Below are positions 46,534-55,732 of a DNA stretch of 64,000 bases, piece by piece (the first letter of the stretch is position 1; every line of letters begins with the position of its first letter). Source of the DNA: Halomonas daqiaonensis (GTDB lineage Bacteria > Pseudomonadota > Gammaproteobacteria > Pseudomonadales > Halomonadaceae); NCBI RefSeq assembly GCF_900109725.1, contig NZ_FOBC01000022.1, positions 1 to 64,000 on the forward strand, written 5' to 3'. The translations under genes and the position numbers were made by a program. Under the pieces are notes generated by a model. The model made no database searches. It was not told the DNA's origin and was given only the letters and a program-made list of their open reading frames with translations.

Positions 46534-46570
46534 TGTTACCCGAATTCTGCCGAAGTGTCGATAGGTAACA
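46534..46570. promoter_or_regulatory. Inverted TGTTACC/GGTAACA pair upstream of panB
   Basis: TGTTAC at 46534-46539 and GTAACA at 46565-46570 are separated by 25 bases, within the folK-panB gap. The same half-sites flank the CrcZ-like promoter and resemble reported CbrB sites. A weak GG-N10-GC sigma54-like pair lies between this site and the panB start. Confidence 0.4.
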
Positions 46571-46584
46571 GTTTGGAGTGTATT

Positions 46585-47082
46585 TCAGCTCTGCGGTAAC
46601 ACCGGCTGCAGGTCCCCGGTATCGAGCCCTGCGATCCATTGCGCCAGGGGGTGACCTTCGAGTACCAGAGTCGGCGCCAGCTCTGCCAGCGGAACCAGAA
46701 CGAAGGCGCGTTGGATCATCTCCGGATGGGGCAGTGTCAGCCGCGGCAGCGTGACCCGGTGATGATCGAAGAGTAGCAGATCCAGGTCCAGGGTCCGGGG
46801 GCCCCAACGCCGACCGCGCACGCGGCCGTGGCGCTGTTCCAGGGCCTGCAACTGATCGAGCAGGGCGAGTGGCGAGAGCCGAGTCTCCAGGTACGCCACG
46901 GCATTGATGTAGTCGGGCTGGTCGGCAGGGCCCAGCGCTGGGCTGGCATAGAGCCGCGAGGCGGCGATGCGCTGGGTCAGGGGGAGATGGTCGAGCTCGC
47001 GAAGGGCGCGCTCGACATGCTCCTGCGGGCCATCGAGGTTGCTGCCCAGGCCGATCCAGGCATGGTGCCGCGGGTGGTTCAT
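46585..47082 (-). CDS. folK: Pyrophosphokinase for 6-hydroxymethyl-dihydropterin (HPPK)
   Basis: A 165-residue folate-pathway kinase acting just before FolP. It opens AWIGLGSNLDGPQEHVERAL and carries the catalytic loop RVRGRRWGPRTLDLDLLLFD (about 88-107) with the Mg2+-binding Asp pair, then LPHPEMIQRAFVLVPLAELAP. Its ATG overlaps the pcnB stop (ATGA), so translation is coupled. Confidence 0.95.
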   Translation of the reverse strand: MNHPRHHAWIGLGSNLDGPQEHVERALRELDHLPLTQRIAASRLYASPALGPADQPDYINAVAYLETRLSPLALLDQLQALEQRHGRVRGRRWGPRTLDLDLLLFDHHRVTLPRLTLPHPEMIQRAFVLVPLAELAPTLVLEGHPLAQWIAGLDTGDLQPVLPQS

Positions 47083-48476
47083 GTATCGCTCGCGGGACCC
47101 CGCGGCTTCCTGCGGCGTCGGCGGCGCTTGCGCGGCTGGCCGCTGCCGGCCGGGTCGGCGCCGACCTTGCCCAGCAGGCGCCGCTGCTCATGCTCGTCGG
47201 CCTGCTGGAAGGCGGTCCACCAGTCGCCCAGGCCGGGTTCTAGCTCGCCGGCGCCTTCGCGCAGCAGCAGGAAGTCGTAGGCGGCCCGGAATCGCGGATG
47301 CTCGTGGGTCTGGAAGACGCGCTTGCCGCGGCGCAGCGGCAGGCGCTGCTGCAGGTCCCAGATGTCGCGCATCGGCAGGCTGAAGCGCTTGGGGATGGAG
47401 ATGTGCTGGAGCTGACGCGAGACCACCTGCTGGGATGCCGCCTGGAGCGCAGGAATAGGCGGCATGCCCTCGGCCTCTAGGCTCGCCTGGCGCTGCTGGA
47501 CGGGTGCCCAGAGCAGAGCGGCGAACAGGAAGGCCGGGGTTACCGGACGGTCTTCGGCGATGCGGCGGTCGGTGCTCTCGAGCGCCAGCTCGACCAGGCG
47601 CTCGGCCCACGGCAGTTCCTCCATGGCCTCGTCAGCCTCGGGGAAGAGCATCTCGAACAGCCCGTAGTCGCGCAGCAGATGGAAGGTGGTGACGCCCTGA
47701 CCGGCCATGAACAGCTTGAGGATCTCGTCGAACAGCCGCGCCGGGGGAATCTGCAGCAGCAGCGGCGCGGCGTCGTGGATTGGTGCCTCGGTGGCAGAGT
47801 CGAGGTGGAAATCGAGCTTGGCGGCGAAACGCACCGCCCTGAGCATCCTCACCGGGTCCTCGCGATAGCGGGTGGCCGGGTCGCCGATCAGCCGCAGGGT
47901 ACGGGCCTCGATGTCGCGCACGCCGTCGGCGAAGTCGTGGATCGAGAAGTCGGCGATGTTGTAGTAGAGGGCGTTGACGGTGAAGTCGCGGCGCAGGGCG
48001 TCTTCCGCGATATTGCCCCAGACATTGTCACGCAGCAGCAAGCCATCGTCCGACTGCTGTGAGATATGGTCTGCGTGGTCATCGCTGGGCTTGCCCCGGA
48101 AGGTGGTGACCTCGATCACCTCGCGGCCGAAGCGGACATGCACGATGCGAAAGCGCCGGCCAATGATGCGCGAGTTGCGGAACAGGTCCTTGAGCTGTTC
48201 CGGCGTGGCGTCTGTGGCGACATCGAAGTCCTTGGGCATGTGGCCGAGCAGCGCATCGCGGATGCACCCTCCCACCAGAAAGGCCTGAAAGCCGGCATTG
48301 TGAAGCCGGTAGAGCACCTTGATGGCGGCCTCGCTGAAATGCTGACGCGAAACAGGATGTTCCTGACGAGGAATGATGCGCGGCCCGGTGCTGCCGGCCG
48401 GCGCATCCTGAGGGCCGAACAGCGACTTGATGCGCTCGCCCGGACTCTGCAGAAAGCGGGTAAAACCTTTGATCAT
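47079..48476 (-). CDS. pcnB: Poly(A) polymerase I
   Basis: A 465-residue nucleotidyltransferase that adds poly(A) tails and promotes RNA decay. The head domain has LVGGCIRDALLGHMPKDFDVATDA with the catalytic Asp pair. RRFRIVHV, RRDFTVNALYYN and RYREDPVRMLRAVRFAAKL are further family marks. The C-terminus is very basic (RKRRRRRRKPRG). I chose the ATG at 48474-48476 (MIKGFTRF). It lies directly downstream of the CrcZ-like RNA gene, as in Pseudomonas. Confidence 0.95.
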   Translation of the reverse strand: MIKGFTRFLQSPGERIKSLFGPQDAPAGSTGPRIIPRQEHPVSRQHFSEAAIKVLYRLHNAGFQAFLVGGCIRDALLGHMPKDFDVATDATPEQLKDLFRNSRIIGRRFRIVHVRFGREVIEVTTFRGKPSDDHADHISQQSDDGLLLRDNVWGNIAEDALRRDFTVNALYYNIADFSIHDFADGVRDIEARTLRLIGDPATRYREDPVRMLRAVRFAAKLDFHLDSATEAPIHDAAPLLLQIPPARLFDEILKLFMAGQGVTTFHLLRDYGLFEMLFPEADEAMEELPWAERLVELALESTDRRIAEDRPVTPAFLFAALLWAPVQQRQASLEAEGMPPIPALQAASQQVVSRQLQHISIPKRFSLPMRDIWDLQQRLPLRRGKRVFQTHEHPRFRAAYDFLLLREGAGELEPGLGDWWTAFQQADEHEQRRLLGKVGADPAGSGQPRKRRRRRRKPRGPASDT

Positions 48477-48572
48477 GCGGCGATATCGACTCGCGGGACA
48501 CGGAAAAGCGTTGAGTGTAGCGGACCACTGACACCTTGCAAAGCACATCACGGCGCCGAAGGCGTTCTGGAC

Positions 48573-48601
48573 GTAGAAAGGGGAGGCCGATGGCCTCCCC
48601 T
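48573..48601 (-). terminator. Terminator of the CrcZ-like RNA
   Basis: On the minus strand AGGGGAGGCC-ATC-GGCCTCCCCT is followed by TTCTACG. It lies about 100 bases before pcnB. Confidence 0.75.
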
Positions 48602-49070
48602 GTAAGCAGGATGCAGCATCCCTGCTGCTGGTTCTTCTTCGTGATGGCGCATCGCCCTGAATACGCACCACAGTCACCAAGGAGTGTTCAGGCAAGCGGT
48701 GTTCTTGTGTTTGTTGATGCTCCTGACGGCGACCGTCTCGTATTCAAAACAATAGTCCAACCACGACGGCATGGATGCATGCCTCCTTCCGGCTTGTTGG
48801 TGTTGTTGCCGAAAGTGCACCTCGACGGCCATTGTCATTGTTGGTTGGCCGTATGCGGGTGCGTCGCGTCCTGATGGCTCCGGTGCTTCGAGCAGCTTGT
48901 TCTTGTTGGGAGCCCGAAGGCCTCGCGCCGTGCCGATGCTGTTCTTGTTGTCGGCAGGCGCCGAAGTCGTATGGGCCGGGTGTCTTGTTGTTGTTGGCGG
49001 GTCAAGCCCTGTCACGCCTGGCTGTCTTGTTATTGTTGGCAGCGGGTGACGTCCGGATTTGTTTTTCTTG
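48573..49070 (-). ncRNA. crcZ: CrcZ-like Hfq/Crc-sequestering small RNA
   Basis: This about 500-nt gap between cbrB and pcnB holds no convincing protein gene, and its minus strand fits CrcZ, the Pseudomonas RNA that titrates Hfq/Crc and relieves carbon catabolite repression. It starts at a sigma54 promoter and ends at a T-flanked hairpin (48573-48601). A-rich CA motifs (AAnAAnAA-like) recur at 49058-49069, 49024-49039 (CCAACAATAACAAGAC), 48982-48997 (CCAACAACAACAAGAC), 48939-48954, 48895-48910, 48828-48848, 48788-48810 and 48698-48718, often between GC-rich stem-like stretches. The position matches crcZ in Pseudomonas. The exact 5' end is inferred from the promoter. It is longer than the roughly 400-nt Pseudomonas RNA. 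Confidence 0.8.
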
Positions 49071-49079
49071 CCATTGAAG

Positions 49080-49096
49080 TAGCAGGCTGCGTGCCA
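49080..49096 (-). promoter_or_regulatory. Sigma54 promoter of the CrcZ-like RNA
   Basis: The minus strand reads TGGCACGCAGCCTGCTA, matching TGGCAC-N5-TTGCW with GG and GC exactly ten bases apart. Transcription should start about 12 bases further on, near 49070. Confidence 0.8.
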
Positions 49097-49170
49097 CAGC
49101 AGGAAAATACTATAAATAACATGATGTTATGGCGTATTGAGTGAGTCTGTCTTCCGGCGCAGGGCTGGAG

Positions 49171-49221
49171 TGTTACCCGATTTTCCCCGTTGTGAAACAC
49201 TGGCTGTGTGGGAAGGTAACA
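49171..49221. promoter_or_regulatory. Candidate CbrB enhancer half-sites
   Basis: TGTTAC at 49171-49176 and GTAACA at 49216-49221 form an inverted pair 75-125 bases upstream of the sigma54 promoter. TGTTAC/GTAACA are the half-sites reported for CbrB in Pseudomonas, although the spacing here (39 bases) is wider than the simple palindrome. Confidence 0.55.
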
Positions 49222-49283
49222 AATGGTGCATGACCCCGCAGACGAAGCCGCGGGTGCTTGAGCCTAGTCTCATGGCGGTTGCC

Positions 49284-50668
<1,385 letters not shown>

Positions 50669-50672
<4 letters not shown>

Positions 50673-50910
50673 CGGTCACCATGCTCTGGTTGGAGGGGCA
50701 GCCACAGGTGGATCCGGGTGCCTTGTGATGAAGGGGTCGTACAGGCGGTCGTGTGCCCGCGCTTCGATGCCGTGGCCCTGGTCGGTGACGGGACGTGGAG
50801 CCACTTCCCTTGACCTCGTCCCTTTACGTCGAGGCTGGCCGGGCAACGGTTGTGGTAGCGGGTATCCTCCCCCGAGCGGGCAAGGTGGATCAAGTGCAGG
50901 GCCTCGTCGG
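50669..50910 (-). pseudogene. cbrA: Remnant of the sensor kinase gene cbrA
   Basis: Between gluQ and cbrB, where Pseudomonas has the roughly 980-codon cbrA, under 400 bases remain. Two kinase fragments are readable on the minus strand in different frames: VTDQGHGIEARAHDRLYDPF at about 50733-50789, resembling the ATPase G1 box and following segment, and [17 protein letters not shown] (50669-50722), a typical kinase C-terminus whose stop overlaps the cbrB ATG. The SLC5 transporter-like, PAS and phospho-acceptor regions are absent. The rest of the interval is unreadable. Confidence 0.65.
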
Positions 50911-51036
50911 TCAGCACCCCCAGATGAGGAAGGGGCGATACCAGGCCACCTCGGGGATGGCCCAGCCGCTCCTCAGCAGTGGCGAGCGCAGGTGTCCGCC
51001 GAAGACCAGGAAGAGCCTGATCTGATAGACGTCCAT
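50911..51036 (-). CDS. Small ORF after gluQ (possible cbrX-like, or truncated)
   Basis: A 41-codon frame (MDVYQIRLFLVFGGHLRSPL..., ending FLIWGC) begins 12 bases after the gluQ stop with GAGAAG upstream. Its position corresponds to the small gene described before cbrA in Pseudomonas (cbrX), but I cannot confirm homology. It is moderately hydrophobic with aromatic and basic residues. It may be a 5' piece of a longer lost gene. Treat as tentative. Confidence 0.35.
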   Translation of the reverse strand: MDVYQIRLFLVFGGHLRSPLLRSGWAIPEVAWYRPFLIWGC

Positions 51037-51048
51037 GGCGGACTTCTC

Positions 51049-51975
51049 TCAAGGGGCGTCGGTGCTGGCCTGACGGTGTGCCTCGGCATGCAGCCGGTCG
51101 ATCTTCCAGTGGGCGACGGCCCAGCGCAGCTGCTCGTCCACTGGTGCCGTGGCCAGCTCTTGGGGCGGGGTCTGGTCAAGCGCTGTCAGCGCCGCATGCA
51201 GCAGCGGGCGCACGGCGTCGTCCTGCTCCGGAAGGGCCGGTGCCAGGTTCTGCTTGGAGAGCTTCTGGCCGTCCTCGCCGATGATCAACGGCAGGTGCAG
51301 ATAGCTGGGTTCGGGGACGCCCAGGGCGTGCTGCAGCTGGCGCTGCCAGGGAGTGTTGTCGAGCAGGTCGAAGCCGCGCACCACGTCGCTGATGTCCTGG
51401 TCGGCGTCGTCGACCACCACGGCGAGCTGGTAGGCCCAGAGGCCATCCTTGCGCTTGAGCACCACGTCGCCGAGCTCGGCCGGGTCGAAGCGCTGCTGGC
51501 CGAACAGGCGGTCCTGCCAGACCACCGGCCGCAGGCCGAGATCGCTGCGCAGTCGCCAGGCTACCGGCTTGGCGGGTTCGCTTACGCCGTTGCGGCACCA
51601 GCCGGGGTAGACGGAATACTCACGCCACTGCTTGCGCGAGCAGCTGCAGGGGTAGGCGAGATCCCGGGCGATCAGTTGCTCGAGGGCGGCCTGGTAGGCG
51701 TCGTGCCGGTCATGTTGCCAGATGACTGGTCCATCCCAGTGCAGGCCGAAGGCCTCGAGCTGGCGCAGGATGGTGTCGGCGGCTCCGGCGGGGCAGCGCG
51801 GTGGGTCGATGTCCTCGATGCGCAGCCGCCATTCGCCGCCCGCTCGGCGAGCATCCAGGAAGCTGGCCAGGGCCGCCACCAGCGAGCCGAAGTGCAGGGG
51901 CCCCGACGGGGTCGGCGCAAAGCGTCCACGGTAGTCGCTCACCGGCTCATCCTGTTGCAAAGGGCCGGCATGCAA
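51049..51975 (-). CDS. gluQ: Glutamyl-Q tRNA(Asp) synthetase
   Basis: A 308-residue GluRS paralogue without an anticodon-binding domain; it attaches glutamate to queuosine in tRNA(Asp). The HIGH-like motif is FAPTPSGPLHFGSLVAALAS. The zinc site includes CSCSRKQW and a later WCRNG. The KMSKS equivalent is GQKLSKQNLAPAL. A GTG 11 codons downstream of the first ATG (giving VSDYRGRF) is an equally good start. It sits between dksA and the cbrA remnant, the conserved Pseudomonas order. Confidence 0.93.
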   Translation of the reverse strand: MHAGPLQQDEPVSDYRGRFAPTPSGPLHFGSLVAALASFLDARRAGGEWRLRIEDIDPPRCPAGAADTILRQLEAFGLHWDGPVIWQHDRHDAYQAALEQLIARDLAYPCSCSRKQWREYSVYPGWCRNGVSEPAKPVAWRLRSDLGLRPVVWQDRLFGQQRFDPAELGDVVLKRKDGLWAYQLAVVVDDADQDISDVVRGFDLLDNTPWQRQLQHALGVPEPSYLHLPLIIGEDGQKLSKQNLAPALPEQDDAVRPLLHAALTALDQTPPQELATAPVDEQLRWAVAHWKIDRLHAEAHRQASTDAP

Positions 51976-52032
51976 ACGGGCACCCTGGGGTGCCCGTCGC
52001 GGGGTGGAATGGCGCAGATCGTCATGGCCGCC

Positions 52033-52470
52033 TCAGCCGCCCAGCTGTTTTTCCTTGAGCTCGGCCAGGGTCTTGCAGTCCACGCACAGGGTGGCGGTGG
52101 GCCGCGCCTCGAGCCGGCGGATGCCGATCTCGACGCCGCAGGCCTCGCAGAAGCCGTAGTCGTCCTCGTCGATCTTCTCGAGGGTCTCGTTGATCTTCTT
52201 GAGCAGCTTGCGCTCGCGATCGCGGGTGCGCAGCTCCAGGTTGAAGCCTTCTTCCTGGGTGGCGCGATCGGCGGGGTCGGCGTAGTTGTTCGCCTCCTCC
52301 TGCAGGTGGCGCACGGTGCGGTCGACTTCTTCCATGAGCTCCTGTTTCCAGCCCAGCAGGATCTGTCGGAAGTGCTCCAGCTGCTTCTCGTTCATGTACT
52401 CTTCACCCGGCGCCGGCTCGTACGGGGTGAATTTCTTGGGAGCATCCATCTTCTTTTCAGCTACTGGCAT
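52033..52470 (-). CDS. dksA: RNA polymerase-binding transcription factor DksA
   Basis: A 145-residue ppGpp cofactor for stringent control. The coiled coil (about 33-107) carries the acidic tip DPADRATQEE. The zinc finger is CEACGVEIGIRRLEARPTATLCVDC (positions about 114-138; Cys ligands CxxC...CxxC), followed by KTLAELKEKQLGG. All four Cys are present. It is the first gene of the dksA-gluQ-(cbrA)-cbrB run. Confidence 0.96.
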   Translation of the reverse strand: MPVAEKKMDAPKKFTPYEPAPGEEYMNEKQLEHFRQILLGWKQELMEEVDRTVRHLQEEANNYADPADRATQEEGFNLELRTRDRERKLLKKINETLEKIDEDDYGFCEACGVEIGIRRLEARPTATLCVDCKTLAELKEKQLGG

Positions 52471-52691
52471 GGGATTGCCTCGTTACTTGAGTGACTACTG
52501 ATCAATACCCGCCGTGGTGCCTGGTATCTCACGCCAAAGGGGTGCTTGTTTAGCGTAAAAAGAAGGCACATGCAACCTCTTCCACTGTCAGGACTGCGCC
52601 GGCACGCCAAAAGTCGTAAGATGCCGGTTTTGACCGCCGGCTGCGGGTTTAAGGTGCCCGTCGTGCCGCGCCGTGTCGAGAGGAGCCGTGC

Positions 52692-53852
52692 ATGTCCTGG
52701 AATCCGCGCGTCGAGCGCATCGCCCCCTTCCGCGTGATGAGCCTGCTGGAGACGGCCCAGGCTCGCGAAGCCGCCGGGCACGATGTCATCCACCTAGAGG
52801 TCGGTGAGCCTGATTTCCCGACTCCCGAGCCGGTGATCGAGGCTGGCCATGTCGCCCTGTCAGCGGGGTATACCCGCTATACGCCCGCAGCGGGGCTTCC
52901 GGCCCTGCGCGAGGCCATCGCCGGTCATTATGCCGAGCATTTCGGCACCGCGGTCGACCCCAGGCGCATCCTGGTCACGCCCGGTGCCTCAGGGGCGCTG
53001 CTGCTGGCCAGCCAGCTACTGGCGGGCCCCGGTGATCGGGTGCTGATGGCCGACCCCAACTATCCCTGCAACCGCCACTTCATGGCCCTGGCGGGTGCCG
53101 AGGTAGACGCGGTGCCGGTGGGCCCGGCCAGCGACTGGCAACTGGATGCCGGTCTCGTCGAGGCCCACTGGCGCGACGAGACCCGCCTGGCGATGCTTGC
53201 CACGCCCTCGAACCCCACTGGCCATATGCTCGATGCCGGCCAGCTCTCGGCGGTGGCCGACACGGTGGCGGCGCATGGTGGCCATCTGCTGGTCGACGAG
53301 ATCTACCAGGGCCTCTGCTACGACCTCGAGCCTCTTTCGGTGGCCTCGATCACCGCGGACGCCTTCGTGGTCAACAGCTTCTCCAAGTATTTCGGCATGA
53401 CTGGCTGGCGCCTGGGCTGGCTGCTGGCGCCCGAGGCGGCGGTGGAGCCTCTCACTCGGCTCGCTCAGAATGTTTTCCTGGCTGCTTCTACCCCCGCACA
53501 GCACGCGGCCCTGGCCGCCTTCACACCCGAGAGCCGAGGCATCCTCGAGACTCGGCGCAGCGAACTCGGACGGCGCCGCGATGCCCTGCTGGCGGGGCTC
53601 TCCCGCCTGGGGCTGGCACCCTCGCTGCCACCCCAGGGAGCCTTCTACCTGTGGCTCGACATCTCGCGCTACAGCGACGACAGCGAGGCCTTCTGCCAGG
53701 CGCTGCTCGAGGAGGAGAACGTCGCCATCACCCCGGGCACCGATTTTGCCCTACACGGCGGTGAATACCATGTGCGCATCGCCTTTACCACCGGCGAGGC
53801 GCGGCTGGAGGAGGCCGTTTGCCGCCTCGAGCGCTTCCTGGCGCGCCGCTGA
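52692..53852 (+). CDS. Pyridoxal-phosphate aminotransferase (class I/II)
   Basis: A 386-residue fold-type I aminotransferase. The substrate loop is EVGEPDFPTPEPV, the cofactor-binding Asn is in LATPSNPTGHM, and the PLP lysine is in VNSFSKYFGMTGWRLGW (about residue 234), with the C-terminal Arg in YHVRIAFTTGE. Similar genes are annotated as aspartate or general amino-acid aminotransferases; the substrate is not clear from sequence. The ATG at 52692 follows GAGAGGAGCC. Its stop shares a base with the sfsA start. Confidence 0.9.
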   Translation: MSWNPRVERIAPFRVMSLLETAQAREAAGHDVIHLEVGEPDFPTPEPVIEAGHVALSAGYTRYTPAAGLPALREAIAGHYAEHFGTAVDPRRILVTPGASGALLLASQLLAGPGDRVLMADPNYPCNRHFMALAGAEVDAVPVGPASDWQLDAGLVEAHWRDETRLAMLATPSNPTGHMLDAGQLSAVADTVAAHGGHLLVDEIYQGLCYDLEPLSVASITADAFVVNSFSKYFGMTGWRLGWLLAPEAAVEPLTRLAQNVFLAASTPAQHAALAAFTPESRGILETRRSELGRRRDALLAGLSRLGLAPSLPPQGAFYLWLDISRYSDDSEAFCQALLEEENVAITPGTDFALHGGEYHVRIAFTTGEARLEEAVCRLERFLARR

Positions 53853-54610
53853 TGGAATATCCTGCCTTGGTTCCCGGTATCTTGCTGCGTCGCTACAAGC
53901 GTTTTTTGGCCGACGTGCGCCTCGATGATGGCCGCGAGGTGGTGGCCCACTGCCCCAATACCGGCTCGATGCGGGCGGTGAACGTGCCGGGTTGTCGGGT
54001 GTGGCTGTCGCCCAGCGACAACCCGGCCCGCAAGCTGGCCTGGACCTGGGAACTGATCGAGCTGCCGCAGCCTAACGGCACCACTGCGACGGCCTCGGTG
54101 CACACCGGGCGGGCCAACCGCATCGTCGAGGAGGCGCTGCGCGAGGGCAAAGTAGAGGAACTGGCCGGCTATGCGGCGCTCCGGCGCGAGGCTAGCGTAG
54201 AGAGGGCGAGGCTCGATTTCCGTCTCGATGACCCCGAGCGTGGCTGCGTCTTCGTCGAGGTCAAGCAGGTGACTCTCATGGAGGCCGACGGCCACGGCTA
54301 TTTTCCGGACGCGGTGAGCGCGCGGGGTCGCCGGCACCTCGAGGCGCTGGCCCTGCTCGCGGCACAGGGCCACCGCGCCGTGCTGCTCTTCTGCGTGGCC
54401 CACGAGGGCATCGAGGACGTGGCCCCCGCAGCCCACCTGGACCCGGCCTATGCTGCGAGTCTGCGCGAGGTGGCGGGCCTTGGCGTGGAGGTGCTGGCGC
54501 GGCGCTGTGAGGTGATCCGTGAGGCCGGCGTGCCGGTGGCAATCCGCCTGGGACGCCGGCTGCCGGTTTCACTTGTCCGCGAGGTGGACTCGGCCGTTGT
54601 CGTCGATTGA
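53852..54610 (+). CDS. sfsA: SfsA family nuclease-fold DNA-binding protein
   Basis: A 252-residue protein first named for a sugar-fermentation phenotype in E. coli. It has an N-terminal OB-like region (LLRRYKRFLADVRLDDG, AHCPNTGSMRAV) and a C-terminal restriction-endonuclease-like fold with the DFRLDDPERGCVFVEVKQVTL and FPDAVSARGRRHLEAL motifs (split here). The precise role is unresolved. The ATG at 53852 overlaps the aminotransferase stop (TGATG) and starts MEYPALVPG, matching the family. Confidence 0.92.
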   Translation: MEYPALVPGILLRRYKRFLADVRLDDGREVVAHCPNTGSMRAVNVPGCRVWLSPSDNPARKLAWTWELIELPQPNGTTATASVHTGRANRIVEEALREGKVEELAGYAALRREASVERARLDFRLDDPERGCVFVEVKQVTLMEADGHGYFPDAVSARGRRHLEALALLAAQGHRAVLLFCVAHEGIEDVAPAAHLDPAYAASLREVAGLGVEVLARRCEVIREAGVPVAIRLGRRLPVSLVREVDSAVVVD

Positions 54611-54629
54611 GCCGGGAGGCTCTCGCGGG

Positions 54630-55082
54630 TCAGCGGTCGATATAGAAGCGCTGGATGAAACTGATCTCCGCGGGCTCGGCATTGCGGTCGTAGCGCACAC
54701 GCAGGTCGAAGCGCATCGGTTCGTCCTCGTGGATGCGGAATACTGCCACCTGGGATGGCGTGTCACCGATACGCAGGCTGCGAAACGCCAGCGGTTTGGC
54801 GTCGCCCCCGTCGAGCCCGCTGATTCGACCGTCGACCGGCGCCGTGACCGGACGGGTCGAGCCATCCTCGAGTTCCTCGATCACGCTGACGTTGAGCAGG
54901 GCCATGACTCGGCTGCGCTGGATGCCGTGTTCCCGGGCCACCTCCTCCGGCAGGAAGCTGGTGTTCACGGCGCTGTAGTGGATCTGGTAGTCCCCCACCT
55001 GTTCGTACTGCTGGGCCTGGGCCGGTAGGGTCAGCAGCAGCGCCAGGCCCATGGCCAGGGCCGCCAGGCTGTGTCGCATCAT
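54630..55082 (-). CDS. DUF4426 secreted protein
   Basis: A 150-residue protein with a cleavable signal peptide (hydrophobic stretch AALAMGLALLLTLPAQAQQ; cleavage after AQA). The mature part matches DUF4426: YEQVGDYQIHYSAVNTSFLPEEVA and MALLNVSVIEE. Its function is unknown; it is a common neighbour of metW/metX, yggT and proC in gammaproteobacteria. I chose the ATG at 55080-55082, preceded by AAGGGAG; an ATG six codons upstream is less likely. Confidence 0.85.
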   Translation of the reverse strand: MMRHSLAALAMGLALLLTLPAQAQQYEQVGDYQIHYSAVNTSFLPEEVAREHGIQRSRVMALLNVSVIEELEDGSTRPVTAPVDGRISGLDGGDAKPLAFRSLRIGDTPSQVAVFRIHEDEPMRFDLRVRYDRNAEPAEISFIQRFYIDR

Positions 55083-55129
55083 CGTCGGTGCTCCCTTCAT
55101 CGGTGTCTCGCGCTTGCGCCTCCCCGGCG

Positions 55130-55732
55130 TCACGCCCTGCGGCGGGTGACCCGGAAGATGGCGATCTCGCCGAACAGGTTGGGCCACCACCGCGAGGTCC
55201 AGTGTCCCTCGTGGTCACCGATGCCCACCGCCCGGTCGACAATGCTCAGACCCTTGTCGCGGCACAGGCGTTCAAAGTCGTTGAAGGTCGAGAGGTGGAT
55301 GTTGGGGGTGTCGTACCAGGCATGGGGCAGCGACCGGGACACCGGCATGTAGCCCTTGAAGCCCAGGTAGGCGCGGTGGCGCCAGTAGGCGAAGTTAGGA
55401 AAGGTAATGATGCACTCGCCGGCAACGCGCAGCATCTCGTCGAGCATCAGGTCCGGGCGACGCAGGGCCTGCAGTGCCTGGGTCATGACCACCAGATCAC
55501 AGGCGTCATCCTCGAAGTTGGCGAGCCCCTCGTCGAGGTTCTGCTCGATGACATTGACCCCCTTGGCCAGGCAGGCGGTGATGCCGTCGGGGTCGATCTC
55601 CAGGCCATAGCCCGTGACCTGCTTGTCGCGGGCCAGCGCCGCCAGCAGCGTGCCCCCACCGCAGCCCAGGTCGAGCACCCTTGCGCCGGACGGAACCCAG
55701 TCATGAATAAGCTTGAGATCGGCGCGCATCAT
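55130..55732 (-). CDS. metW: Methionine biosynthesis protein MetW
   Basis: A 200-residue SAM-methyltransferase-fold protein: [16 protein letters not shown] (motif I), [22 protein letters not shown] and the conserved [15 protein letters not shown]. MetW acts with MetX in homoserine acylation in proteobacteria. The ATG overlaps the metX stop (ATGA), indicating tight coupling of the pair. Confidence 0.94.
   Translation of the reverse strand: MMRADLKLIHDWVPSGARVLDLGCGGGTLLAALARDKQVTGYGLEIDPDGITACLAKGVNVIEQNLDEGLANFEDDACDLVVMTQALQALRRPDLMLDEMLRVAGECIITFPNFAYWRHRAYLGFKGYMPVSRSLPHAWYDTPNIHLSTFNDFERLCRDKGLSIVDRAVGIGDHEGHWTSRWWPNLFGEIAIFRVTRRRA

Noticed and set aside
48536..49077. Several short plus- and minus-strand frames in the CrcZ-like region
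   Set aside because: They have no ribosome-binding sites or homology and are better explained by an RNA gene with sigma54 promoter and CA motifs.
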